Notes under the pieces: model-generated
Databases searched by the model: none
Told to the model about the DNA's origin: nothing
The model's input: only the letters and a program-made list of their open reading frames with translations
Shown: one piece after another, positions 17,818-25,853 of the stretch
Layout: the number at the start of each line of letters is the position of its first letter
How positions within the stretch are numbered: the first letter of the stretch is position 1
Assembly (NCBI RefSeq): GCF_001591385.1
Contig: NZ_BCUU01000038.1
Location: 1 to 44,166, forward strand
Source of the DNA: Variovorax soli NBRC 106424
GTDB taxonomy: Bacteria; Pseudomonadota; Gammaproteobacteria; Burkholderiales; Burkholderiaceae_C
Direction: 5' to 3'
Length of the DNA stretch: 44,166 bases
Made by a program: the position numbers and the translations under genes

Positions 17818-18716
17818 GCCACGGCCTCCCCGCGCGGGGCCGCCGACGCAAACACCGGCTCGTTGCCTGCGTCGGTACGCGATGCATCACCGTCGCTGCG
17901 CGCCTGGGCGATCCGCATGCGCAGCTGCTGCACCAGCGCCGCGAACTCGGGCGCATAGCTGCCTTCCAGCGTGCGGGGGCGGGCGAAGCCGACATCGCGC
18001 GTTTCGAGAATGCGGCCCGGCCGTGCGCTCATGACGCAGATGCGATTGGCCAGATAAGCCGACTCGCGCAGATCGTGCGTCACCAGCAGCACGGTGGGGC
18101 GGCGCTCCATCCAGAGCTTCTGCATGATGTCCCAAAGCTCCTCGCGGGTGAACTGGTCCAGCGCGCCGAAGGGCTCGTCCAGCAGCAACAGCTCGGGCTC
18201 GTGCACCAGCGCGCGGCACAGCGATGCGCGCTGCAGCATGCCGCCCGACAGCTGCCAGGGCCGCTTGTCGCCAAAGCCTCGCAGGCCGACCTGGGCCAGC
18301 AGGGCGTCGGCGCGCTCGGCATACTCGCCGCGCTTCTTCTGCCGCCATTCGCTGCGGAAGGGCTGCACCACCTTCAGCGGAATCATCACGTTCTCGCGGA
18401 TCGTCAGCCAGGGCAGCATGGTCGGGTTCTGGAAGGCCAGGCCGATGCGAAGGCGCGGCGCGTCCGATGCGTGGCGCCCGTCGGGCGGCTGCACGCCGGC
18501 CGCGCCCACTTCGCGGCCACCGGCGATCACGGCGCCGGCGCTGGGCCGCAGGAGCCCGGCCACCAGCTTGAGGATGGTCGACTTGCCGCAGCCGCTGGGC
18601 CCCACCAGCGCGACGAAGTCCCCCTTGGCAATGCCCAGCGTGGTGTGGTCCAGCGCGATGGTGCCGCCGCCATAGCGCAGCATCACGTCGGACAACTGGA
18701 TGAAGTCTTGTGTCAT
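17814..18716 (-). CDS. ABC transporter ATP-binding protein (SsuB/TauB-like)
   Basis: This 300-residue nucleotide-binding subunit shows Walker A GPSGCGKST at about 39-47, Q-loop region LAFQNPTMLPW, signature LSGGMLQRA, Walker B LLLLDEPFGALD and the switch His in LLVTHDLRESAYL. A short variable tail of about 40 residues follows the domain. Start and stop each overlap the neighbouring genes by four bases (ATGA), tying it to the cyanuric acid hydrolase/barbiturase-family gene upstream and the permease gene downstream. Confidence 0.93.
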   Translation of the reverse strand: MTQDFIQLSDVMLRYGGGTIALDHTTLGIAKGDFVALVGPSGCGKSTILKLVAGLLRPSAGAVIAGGREVGAAGVQPPDGRHASDAPRLRIGLAFQNPTMLPWLTIRENVMIPLKVVQPFRSEWRQKKRGEYAERADALLAQVGLRGFGDKRPWQLSGGMLQRASLCRALVHEPELLLLDEPFGALDQFTREELWDIMQKLWMERRPTVLLVTHDLRESAYLANRICVMSARPGRILETRDVGFARPRTLEGSYAPEFAALVQQLRMRIAQARSDGDASRTDAGNEPVFASAAPRGEAVA

Positions 18717-19852
18717 GAGGTCCTCTCGTATTCGTCCGCGCGCACGATGGCGGCCACCGGCCCGCCGCCGGCCGGCCCCTGGTGCTCGGCGCCGCCCGAC
18801 ACATACAGCGCCGTGTTTCCGGCCAGCGAGGCCAGCACGCCGCCGACCACGGCGCGTGCGTGGCGCGTGGCATGGATGTCCGAGTCGTTGAGCATGGTGT
18901 GGCGCACATCGCGCACGCGGCCGTCCGGGCTGGCTTCTGCCTTGGCCAGCAGGTTGACCAGCCGCTTCGACAGCAACTTCGCATCCGCCTCGACGTCGAG
19001 CCCGAAGGCTTCGCGCAGCAGGCCGCGCACGCTGGCGGCATCAATGGCGTCCTGCATCACGGTGTGTGCGATGCGAAACGGCGAGGCGCTGGCGCGCGAC
19101 TCGCCCAGGACGATGACCACATTGCCCTCCAACTCGATGCCCGCCGAGACAGAAGCCCGCGCCGAGAACAGGCCCCAGTCCGACAGCACGGCCGCATCTG
19201 CAATGCGTTCGCGCGCCACTTCGCCCAGCGCCGCGGCCACGCCCAGCGCCGAGGCGCCGCGCGAATAGCCCATCGACTCGTAGCTGTCGTGCGTGACGGG
19301 CGCCGCGCCCCGCGACAAGGTGGCCGACACCTTGGTGGAAGTCAGCAAGGGGCACTTGACCTGCACGAAGTGCACGTCGCTTGCGCCGTCGATGCCGGCA
19401 TCGCGCATCGCCTCTTCCACCGCCTGCGCCGTGGCGTCGATCTGCGCGGCGCGGCCAATTTCTTCGGGCAGGAAGTCGCGCGTGTGCGCCACGCCCACCA
19501 CCAGCCGCTTGCCTGCGTTGGCAGCGCCGTCGACCCAGCGTCGCGTGAACACAGTGAAATGCGGCGACAGCACACCTTCCGTGCCGCCGGACATCACCAG
19601 CGCCACGCGCCCATGCACCTCGTGCGGCGTGCAGCCCAGCGCCGGCGCCAGCAGCTGGCACCACGCCGACGCCGCGTATTCGCGCGTGAAGTCGTTGACG
19701 CAGCCATTGCCTTCGGTCTTGCCCATCACGGCCACGATGTCCTGGGGCACCAACTCGCCCGAATCGATCAGCGCCTGCACGCCGCGCAGGTCGCCCGGTC
19801 CGCTGCAGCCAATGCGCCACACGCCCACTTGCTGGACACGGCCCGCGCTCAT
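18713..19852 (-). CDS. Ring-opening amidohydrolase, cyanuric acid hydrolase/barbiturase family (AtzD/TrzD-like)
   Basis: This 379-residue member of the small, unusual family (toblerone fold, three Ser-Lys dyads) opens cyanuric acid to carboxybiuret or barbiturate to ureidomalonate. All three internal repeats are recognisable: VAVMGKTEGNG with Lys45 and VMSGGTEGVLSPH with Ser88; VQVKCPLLTS with Lys166 and DWGLFSARASVSAG with Ser230; Lys304 in NLLAKAEASPDGR and VSGGAEHQGPAGGGP with Ser352. The 43-residue Lys45-Ser88 spacing fits the family. Downstream enzymes for carboxybiuret, biuret and allophanate elsewhere in this region favour cyanuric acid, but barbiturase cannot be excluded from motifs alone. 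It overlaps the allantoinase-like gene and the ATPase gene by ATGA at both ends. Confidence 0.88.
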   Translation of the reverse strand: MSAGRVQQVGVWRIGCSGPGDLRGVQALIDSGELVPQDIVAVMGKTEGNGCVNDFTREYAASAWCQLLAPALGCTPHEVHGRVALVMSGGTEGVLSPHFTVFTRRWVDGAANAGKRLVVGVAHTRDFLPEEIGRAAQIDATAQAVEEAMRDAGIDGASDVHFVQVKCPLLTSTKVSATLSRGAAPVTHDSYESMGYSRGASALGVAAALGEVARERIADAAVLSDWGLFSARASVSAGIELEGNVVIVLGESRASASPFRIAHTVMQDAIDAASVRGLLREAFGLDVEADAKLLSKRLVNLLAKAEASPDGRVRDVRHTMLNDSDIHATRHARAVVGGVLASLAGNTALYVSGGAEHQGPAGGGPVAAIVRADEYERTS

Positions 19853-21318
19853 GCACGGCTCCAATCGATTTCGCCCACGGGCGTGGCCGTTTCGGGCACG
19901 CCGGGCGGCGTGCGCAGGATGGCGCTGCTGTAGTGCTCGGTGTTGCGCGGCTTGGCCGTCGGCATGCGCTGCACGCTCTTCACGCTGCGGCCCCAGCCGG
20001 CCATGTCCTGCACCAGGCGGCCTTCGCGCATCACGAATCGGCCGCGCAGCAGCGTGTGCACCGGGTAGCCCTGCACCGCGCGTCCGTTCCACGGCGAGAT
20101 CTTGCTGATGCTCTGCAGCTTGTTCTGCGAGAGCACGCCGGTCCGGCTCATGTCGACGAATGCGATGTCGGCATGCGCGCCGGGCGCGATCACGCCCTTG
20201 GTGCCGTACAGGCCCCAGGCCTTGGCCGGGTTGACCGCGCTCCAGCGCACGTAGTCCATGAGGCTGGCGCGACCTCGATTCACTTCCGTGAGCATCAGCG
20301 GCATCTGCGTCTCCACGCCCGGGAAGCCGCAGTCGCATTCCCAGATGTTGGGACGCGTCTTCTCTTCCGGCGCGTGCGGCGCGTGGTCGGTGGCGATCAT
20401 GTCCAGCGTGCCATCCATCAGCGCATTCCACAGCGGCTGGTTGTGGCGCGGCTCGCGGATGGGCGGGTTCAGCCGCATCACGCCGCCGAGCGTGCGCATG
20501 TGGTCGGTGTTGAGCAGCAGGTATTGCGGGCAGGTCTCGGCCGTCACGTCCACGCCGCGCGCACGCGCCTCGCGAAGCAGATAGAGCGAATCGGCCGCGC
20601 TGTGATGCGCGATGTGCACGCGCGCGCCGGTCCATTCGGCCAGCGTCAGAACGCGGCCGATGGCCTCGATCTCGGCCACCGCGGGCCGCGCCGCCAGGTG
20701 CGCCATGGCGTCGATGCGCCCGGCCGCCTGCATCTGCTTTTGCCTGCGCTGCAGGATGGATGAGTTCTCGGCATGCACCACGGTGCGGATGCCCAGCGGC
20801 GCCAGCGTCTCGAAGCCTTCGAGCAGCGCGCCGTCGGTGGGGGCCGGCAGGTTGCCGAAGGTGTTGCCGACAAAGGCCTTGAAGCTGGTCACGCCGCCTT
20901 CCAGCAACTCTTCCAGCCGGTCGATCGTGTCGTCGCCCAGCAGTCCGTGGATGCCGAAGTCCACGTACGAGGCCTCGGCCGCCTTCTGCTTGATGCGAAG
21001 CGCCTCGATGGTGCCGGTGGCAGGATTGGTGTTGGGCATCTCGAACACCGTGGTCACGCCGCCCAGCGCGGCGGCGGCCGAGCCGGTCTTCCAGGTTTCC
21101 TTGTGCGGGTAGCCCGGATCGCGGAAGTGCACGTGGCTGTCGATGGCACCGGGCAGCAGGTACAGGCCGTCTGCGCGCAGTTCCTCGCGCGCGGGCGGCA
21201 TGGTGTCGTCGTGGCCCACCGCCACGATCTGTTCGCCGGCCACCGCCACGGCGGCAGGCACGATGCGGTCCGGCGACACCACCTGGGCACCGCGGATGAC
21301 GAGGTCGACTTCCTTCAT
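19849..21318 (-). CDS. Cyclic amidohydrolase (allantoinase/dihydroorotase/hydantoinase-like)
   Basis: This 489-residue amidohydrolase has a predicted binuclear metal centre. Ligands seen are His62 and His64 in DSHVHFRDPGY, Lys147 in SFKAFVGN (the lysine normally carboxylated), His182 in VVHAENS, His238 in VHIAHHS and Asp311 in ATDHAPHAPEEK. The family hydrolyses cyclic ureides (allantoin, dihydroorotate, hydantoins, dihydropyrimidines). It is too long and diverged for the housekeeping dihydroorotase. It is translationally coupled to the cyanuric acid hydrolase-family gene by an ATGA overlap, so two unrelated ring-opening enzymes are made side by side. Substrate unknown. Confidence 0.85.
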   Translation of the reverse strand: MKEVDLVIRGAQVVSPDRIVPAAVAVAGEQIVAVGHDDTMPPAREELRADGLYLLPGAIDSHVHFRDPGYPHKETWKTGSAAAALGGVTTVFEMPNTNPATGTIEALRIKQKAAEASYVDFGIHGLLGDDTIDRLEELLEGGVTSFKAFVGNTFGNLPAPTDGALLEGFETLAPLGIRTVVHAENSSILQRRQKQMQAAGRIDAMAHLAARPAVAEIEAIGRVLTLAEWTGARVHIAHHSAADSLYLLREARARGVDVTAETCPQYLLLNTDHMRTLGGVMRLNPPIREPRHNQPLWNALMDGTLDMIATDHAPHAPEEKTRPNIWECDCGFPGVETQMPLMLTEVNRGRASLMDYVRWSAVNPAKAWGLYGTKGVIAPGAHADIAFVDMSRTGVLSQNKLQSISKISPWNGRAVQGYPVHTLLRGRFVMREGRLVQDMAGWGRSVKSVQRMPTAKPRNTEHYSSAILRTPPGVPETATPVGEIDWSRA

Positions 21319-21332
21319 GGCGCGCCTCCCGT

Positions 21333-22124
21333 TCACAGCGCGGCCCAACCGCCATCGACCGGCAGGTCCACGCCGGTGATCTGGCGCGAGACCTCGCTGG
21401 CCATGAACAGGCACGCATGGGCCACGTCCGCATCGGTGGACACGCGGCGCAACGCGTAGTCGGCCGCATGGCGCTGCATCGCATCTTCCAGCGTGATGCC
21501 CAGCTTGCTGGCCATGTTGGCGCACACCTTCTCGCGAAAGCGCGGGCCGTCGACCATGCCCGGCGCCACGCAGTTGACGTTGATGCCGTAGGGGCCCGCC
21601 TCCAGCGCAAAGCTCTTGGTGATGCCGCGCAGCCCCCACTTGGAAGCCGAATACGCCATGCGCCCGGCACGGCCGCGCATGCCGAAGGTGCCGCCCACGT
21701 TCACCACCTTGCCGCTGCGGCGCTCGATCATCGAGGGCAGCACGGCGTGCATGGTGTTGAAGCAGCCCTTCATGTTCAGCTGCACGATCTCGTCGAATTC
21801 CTCGGCCGTGGTTTCCCAACCCGTCTTGCCGATGGGGCCCGAGCCGCCGGCCACGTTGACCAGCACGTCGATGCGGCCGAACACGTCGAGCGCCCGCGCG
21901 GCCAGCGCTTCGGTCTGCGCGCTCTGCGTGAGGTCGCAGGGCACCACGATGACTTCGACGTCCAGCGCGCGCGCCTGCTGCGCCACCGGCTCGATGGCCG
22001 CGGTATCTCGCCCGGCCAGCACCAGCCTGGCGCCTTCTTTTGCAAAGGCCAGCGTCACCGCGCTGCCCATGCCCTTGGCGGGGCCGGTGATGAGCACCAC
22101 TTTGTCCTTGAGTTGGAGATCCAT
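21333..22124 (-). CDS. Short-chain dehydrogenase/reductase
   Basis: This 263-residue SDR has the NAD(P)-binding motif VVLITGPAKGMG, LVNVAGG, the active-site YSASKWGL (Tyr and Lys present) and the C-terminal GVDLPVDGGWAAL typical of classical SDRs. The usual active-site Ser region reads VVNVGGTFGMRG, so glycine or threonine appears where serine is expected. Oxidation or reduction of a ring substrate or side chain is possible; no substrate can be inferred. It lies between the binding-protein gene and the allantoinase-like gene with short gaps, so it is probably in the same unit. Confidence 0.88.
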   Translation of the reverse strand: MDLQLKDKVVLITGPAKGMGSAVTLAFAKEGARLVLAGRDTAAIEPVAQQARALDVEVIVVPCDLTQSAQTEALAARALDVFGRIDVLVNVAGGSGPIGKTGWETTAEEFDEIVQLNMKGCFNTMHAVLPSMIERRSGKVVNVGGTFGMRGRAGRMAYSASKWGLRGITKSFALEAGPYGINVNCVAPGMVDGPRFREKVCANMASKLGITLEDAMQRHAADYALRRVSTDADVAHACLFMASEVSRQITGVDLPVDGGWAAL

Positions 22125-22164
22125 GTTCGTCTTTCGCTTGTCTGTCTGTTTGAAGGCGTGGGGT

Positions 22165-23220
22165 TCAGGGCTGGATGAGGCTGGAGGGGCGCTGCGCGCG
22201 CGGCGGCAGGAAGCTGCGGTCGAACACTTCGCCCACGGCGGGCGTGCGCGGCAGCTGGTTGGCGTCGGCCACGATGTCGATGCCGCGCTTCATGCGCGCC
22301 TCGTCGATGTCGCCCAGGCCGATGCGGGCGATCTCGGGGTGGCTCATGTCGTTGCGCAGGGTGGCCAGCAGTTTTTCCTTCTCGACGTCGCGCTTGAGCA
22401 GCGGCTCGCGCTTCATGACCGCATCGACGCCGGCATCCGGATTGGCGATCACGTCGGCAATGGCGCGGTTGAGCGCCTTGACGAAGCCGCGCACGGCTTC
22501 GGGCTTGTCCTTGGCGAAGCTGCGCGAGAAGAACACGGTGTTGGAATACAGGTCCATGCCGTGGTCGCCGTAGCGGATGAAGCGCAGGTCCTTGGCCGGG
22601 TCCAGGCCCATCGCCTTGGCGCTGAAGGTGACGGTGGTCACGTAGCCGAAGGCGGCGTCGATCTGGCCGCGCGAGAGCATCTGCTCGCGCAGGTTGGGTG
22701 CCATGTTGGTGATGCTCACCTTGGACGCATCGACCTTGGCGATCTTGGCGAAGGCCGGGAAGAGCTTGAGCGCGCCGTCGTTGGCCGGGCCGCCCACCGT
22801 CCTGCCTTCCAGGTCCTTGGGCGTGCGGATCGGGCTGTCGCTCTTGACCACCAGCGTGAAGGGCGGCGTGTTGTAGAGCATGAAGACGCCCACCGGGGCC
22901 TCGTCCGGGCGCTTGGCGGCCAGGTCGATGAGCGCGTTGCTGTCGCCAAAGCCAGCCTGGTAGGCGCCGGCCGCCACCTTCGGGATGGAGGCTGCGGAGC
23001 CTTCGCCCTGGTCGATGGTCACGTCCAGCCCCTCGGCCTTGAAGTAGCCCTTGTCCTGGGCGAGGAAGAACCAGGCTTGCGCCCCTTCGTATTTCCAGTT
23101 GAGCACCATGCGGATGGAGGTCTGCGCGCTGGCGACGCTGCCGGACAAGGCGAGCACGCCGGCGCCGATCACAAAGGCCGTTCGGCGATGGACGCGAGGA
23201 AAGAAGCGGAGCATGTTCAT
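22165..23220 (-). CDS. ABC transporter substrate-binding protein (NMT1/SsuA-like), second paralogue
   Basis: This 351-residue periplasmic binding protein has a signal peptide (MNMLRFFPRVHRR, then a hydrophobic stretch ending SVASAQ). It is collinear with the protein at 15537-16580, sharing DVTIDQGEGSAAS, the MAPNL(R/Q)EQML motif and GDHGMDLYSN versus ADHGVDLYGN. No permease or ATPase gene is adjacent to it, so it may share the transporter at 17032-18716. Its start overlaps the stop of the isochorismatase-fold hydrolase gene by four bases. Confidence 0.88.
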   Translation of the reverse strand: MNMLRFFPRVHRRTAFVIGAGVLALSGSVASAQTSIRMVLNWKYEGAQAWFFLAQDKGYFKAEGLDVTIDQGEGSAASIPKVAAGAYQAGFGDSNALIDLAAKRPDEAPVGVFMLYNTPPFTLVVKSDSPIRTPKDLEGRTVGGPANDGALKLFPAFAKIAKVDASKVSITNMAPNLREQMLSRGQIDAAFGYVTTVTFSAKAMGLDPAKDLRFIRYGDHGMDLYSNTVFFSRSFAKDKPEAVRGFVKALNRAIADVIANPDAGVDAVMKREPLLKRDVEKEKLLATLRNDMSHPEIARIGLGDIDEARMKRGIDIVADANQLPRTPAVGEVFDRSFLPPRAQRPSSLIQP

Positions 23221-24047
23221 CTGGAACTCCTGGTGTTGCGTTGGGAAGAAGGAAGTGCGCTCGTCAATGCATCTGCCCGGGCCACGAAGCCATGCAGCGT
23301 CTCGACGAGAAAGTGGATGCCGCGCGTCACATGCGCGGGCGACGGCGTGCTGCATGCGTCTTCCAGCAGCACGCAGTCGTAGCCAAGGAAGGCCGCGTCC
23401 TGCAGCGTCGAGAACACGCAGCGGTCGGTGTTGATGCCGGCGAAGAAGAGCGTGCCGATGCCCTGCTGGCGCAGCAGGCTGTCCAGCTCGTTGTCCCAGA
23501 AGCCGCTCAGGCGGTGCTTGTGCACCGTGATGTCCTCGGGCAGCACCTTCAGTTCATCGACCACCCGGGCGCCCCACTCACCCTGCACCAGCGCGGGCCC
23601 GTGGTCGATGGGCGAGCGCTCGGCATAGCCCACGCCTTCGGCGCTGCGCTTGCCCTTGAAATGAATCGTCGGGCTCAGGTTGCGCGCATCGGCGCGAATG
23701 CCCCAGTTGACCCACACCACCGGCGCTTGGGCCGCACGCCAGGCATCAAGCAATCGGGCGATGACGGGAATGGGCTTGCGCGCCGCCTTCACGCCCAGGC
23801 CCTTCTGGCCGAACCAGCCTTCGGGGTGGCAGAAGTCGTTCTGCATGTCTACCACCAGCAGCGCGCTGCGCGCCAGGTCGAATTCGATGGCCTGGGGGCG
23901 CGCCTCGATGCGCACCGGCCTGGGGCGCTTCGGTGTGCGCACCAGGCTCAGGCCCTGGTCGTCGAGGGTCCAGGCGTTGTGCGGCGCGGGGCCGAAACGC
24001 ATGGGCTGATCGACTTTGGTGCGCCGGGCGGCGGTCTTGCGGTTCAT
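23217..24047 (-). CDS. Isochorismatase-fold cysteine hydrolase (RutB/ureide-hydrolase-like)
   Basis: This is a predicted 276-residue amide hydrolase of the isochorismatase superfamily with the Asp-Lys-Cys triad: Asp in LLVVDMQNDFCHP, Lys in TVHKHRLSGFWD and the nucleophile in FAGINTDRCVFSTLQDAAFLGYD. Upstream of the core is a 70-residue extension of the kind seen in ureidoacrylate hydrolase RutB-like proteins. It is the first gene of the third unit and is divergent from the LysR gene. The start is uncertain: ATG 24047 is used here, but a sigma-54-like element at 24060-24075 would put the transcript start near 24050 and favour ATG 24002 (261 residues). Likely substrate is a linear ureide or carbamoyl compound. 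Confidence 0.82.
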   Translation of the reverse strand: MNRKTAARRTKVDQPMRFGPAPHNAWTLDDQGLSLVRTPKRPRPVRIEARPQAIEFDLARSALLVVDMQNDFCHPEGWFGQKGLGVKAARKPIPVIARLLDAWRAAQAPVVWVNWGIRADARNLSPTIHFKGKRSAEGVGYAERSPIDHGPALVQGEWGARVVDELKVLPEDITVHKHRLSGFWDNELDSLLRQQGIGTLFFAGINTDRCVFSTLQDAAFLGYDCVLLEDACSTPSPAHVTRGIHFLVETLHGFVARADALTSALPSSQRNTRSSR

Positions 24048-24059
24048 GCGCAGCAAGCA

Positions 24060-24075
24060 CGCAGTCAACGTGCCA
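24060..24075 (-). promoter_or_regulatory. Sigma-54-like promoter of the third catabolic unit
   Basis: On the minus strand TGGCACG-TTGA-CTGCG has the invariant GG and GC exactly 10 bases apart and a perfect -24 box; the -12 box is CTGC rather than TTGC. It would initiate about 12 bases past the GC, near position 24050. Comparable elements precede the other two minus-strand units. Confidence 0.4.
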
Positions 24076-24111
24076 GAAGCCGCTCCGAATTCGTACCGTT
24101 TGACGTACTGT

Positions 24112-24132
24112 GCGTTGCCGTTTCGGCAACGC
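24112..24132. promoter_or_regulatory. Perfect LysR-type dyad in the divergent region
   Basis: GCGTTGCCG and CGGCAACGC flank TTT. The inner part TGCCG-TTT-CGGCA is an exact T-N11-A motif with dyad symmetry, the classical LysR operator form. It lies 66 bases before the LysR start and about 40 bases upstream of the sigma-54-like element of the opposite unit, where an activator would bind. Confidence 0.6.
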
Positions 24133-24198
24133 TGGCGCTCACGACGCTGGCCCGCTTCATGCAGCTGGCGCGTCATCCGGATTCACAGGTCACGAGGC

Positions 24199-25098
24199 AT
24201 GAACCATCTACGCTTCCTGCGCTATGCCGACGAGGTGGCGCGCGCGGGCTCCATCCGCCAGGCCGCCGAACGGCTGCACGTGGCGCCCTCGGCGGTGAAC
24301 CGCCGCATCCAGGACATCGAGGAGGAGCTGGGCACGCCGATCTTCGAGCGGCTGCCGCGCGGCATGCGCCTGACCACCGCCGGCGAGCTGTTCATGCGCT
24401 ACGTGCGCGGCCGCGCGGCCGAGCTGGATCAGGTGCGCTCCGAGATCGAGGAGCTCAAGGGCCTGCGCCGGGGCACGGTGCGGGTGGTGGCCAGCCAGGC
24501 GCTCGCACCGCGCTTCCTGCCCCAGGCCATCCAGGCATTCCGGCAATCGCATCCGCTGGTGGCTTTCGATGTGCGGATCGGCGACCATGTGCAGGCCGCC
24601 GAGGCGCTGCGCAGCTTCGGCACCGACCTGGCGCTGGTCTTCAACCTCGAACCGGAAAGCGACATCGAGCGCAGCGCCTCGCTGGAGCAGCGCCTGGTGG
24701 CGCTCATGCACGCACAGCACCCGCTGGCGCGGCGCACAGGCGGCGGCCTGCGACTTCGCGACTGCGCCGACTACCCGCTGGTGCTGCCGAACCGCGACAC
24801 CGGCGGCCGCCAGCTGCTGGAACGCTTTCTCTCCCGCAGCTCCATCCGGCTGGGGCCGATGGTGGAGAGCAACAGCTTCGAGTTCCTGCGCGGCTGCGTC
24901 TTCGACCAGCGCTCGATTTCATTCCAGATGGCCATCGGCGTCCTGCCCGACGAGCGTGACGTGGTGGCGCGGGAGATCGAAGACCGGGGCTTTCCGCGCG
25001 GCGAGCTGGTGCTGGCGAGCCTGCGCGGACGCCAGCTGCCCGTCATTGCCTACGCCTTCATGGAGTTCCTGCGCGAGCGCCTCGCGCAACTGGCCTGA
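24199..25098 (+). CDS. LysR-family transcriptional regulator
   Basis: This 299-residue regulator has an N-terminal winged helix-turn-helix at about residues 3-62 (AGSIRQAAERLHVAPSAVNRRIQDIEEELG). The C-terminal effector-binding domain begins near TVRVVASQALAPRFLP. ATG 24199 is chosen because it begins directly at the HTH; the open frame upstream covers the intergenic region. It is the only plus-strand gene inside the catabolic region and is divergent from the unit encoding the cyanuric acid hydrolase-family protein, with a LysR-type dyad between. This layout recalls AtzR, the LysR regulator of atzDEF. Effector unknown. Confidence 0.92.
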   Translation: MNHLRFLRYADEVARAGSIRQAAERLHVAPSAVNRRIQDIEEELGTPIFERLPRGMRLTTAGELFMRYVRGRAAELDQVRSEIEELKGLRRGTVRVVASQALAPRFLPQAIQAFRQSHPLVAFDVRIGDHVQAAEALRSFGTDLALVFNLEPESDIERSASLEQRLVALMHAQHPLARRTGGGLRLRDCADYPLVLPNRDTGGRQLLERFLSRSSIRLGPMVESNSFEFLRGCVFDQRSISFQMAIGVLPDERDVVAREIEDRGFPRGELVLASLRGRQLPVIAYAFMEFLRERLAQLA

Positions 25099-25109
25099 GC
25101 GCGAACACC

Positions 25110-25850
25110 TCAGCGCCCCGACCCCACCGCGTGCCGCGCCATGTGCACCTGGTGCAGCGTGATCTTGCGCACCTCGGCCTGGCTGGTCTCGATGTGCGCG
25201 CGCAAGAGCATGGCGGCCTGGTCGCCCCGGTTGGCGCGGATGGCCTTGAGGATCTTGGCGTGTTCGTCGTAGGTGGTGTCGATGCGGCGCTGCACGGTGA
25301 AATCAAGGCGCCGGATGATGCGGATGCGGTCGGTCACGTCGCGGTGGATGCGGGCCATCTCGTTGTTGCCGGCGGCGGCCACCAGCGCGCAGTGGAATTC
25401 CTCGTCCCACTGGGCCACCTGGGCGGTGTCGGCGCTGCGCTGCGCGGCGGGCACCAGCCAGATGGCCGCCAGCTCGGCCAGCAGGCTGCGGTCCACCCGG
25501 TGGTCGGCCTCGCACAGGCGGTGCACGGCGGTGGTCTCCAGCACCATGCGCAGGTCGTACAGCTGCTCGAACTGGTCGAAGTCGAAGGGCAGCACGCGCC
25601 AGCCGCTTCTGAACAGCACCTCGACAAAGCCTTCCTGCTGCAGCCGGAACAGCGCCTGCCGCACCGGCGTGCGCGACACGTTCAGCCGCTCGCTGATCTC
25701 GTTCTCGGTGAAGCGGTCGCCTGGCACCAGGCGGAACTCGGCCACGTCGCGCTTGAGCTGCGCATACACCTCGTCCGCGCGCGTGCGGAACACGACGGAT
25801 TCGGGCGACGAGGAAGAGCGAGAAGGTGAGCGGACGAGGGTCACGGGCAA
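25110..25850 (-). CDS. GntR-family transcriptional regulator (FCD/FadR branch)
   Basis: This 246-residue regulator has an N-terminal winged HTH (ENEISERLNVSRTPVRQALFRLQQEGF, about residues 48-75) and an all-helical FCD effector domain with His and Asp residues of the metal/ligand site (YDLRMVLETTAVHRL onward). The start is a TTG three bases after the stop of the preceding hydrolase gene; a GTG two codons later is an alternative. It is the last gene of the unit led by the BMP-type binding protein. That unit has a FadR-like dyad at its start, so autoregulation is likely. Confidence 0.9.
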   Translation of the reverse strand: MPVTLVRSPSRSSSSPESVVFRTRADEVYAQLKRDVAEFRLVPGDRFTENEISERLNVSRTPVRQALFRLQQEGFVEVLFRSGWRVLPFDFDQFEQLYDLRMVLETTAVHRLCEADHRVDRSLLAELAAIWLVPAAQRSADTAQVAQWDEEFHCALVAAAGNNEMARIHRDVTDRIRIIRRLDFTVQRRIDTTYDEHAKILKAIRANRGDQAAMLLRAHIETSQAEVRKITLHQVHMARHAVGSGR

Positions 25851-25853
25851 ATA

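Noticed and set aside
19849..21318. Housekeeping dihydroorotase (pyrC)
   Set aside because: Although pyrE is nearby, this gene is within a catabolic unit, is longer than typical dihydroorotases and is coupled to an AtzD-family gene.
24112..24132. Terminator for the LysR or hydrolase gene
   Set aside because: It is in a divergent start region with no T tract, so an operator role fits better.
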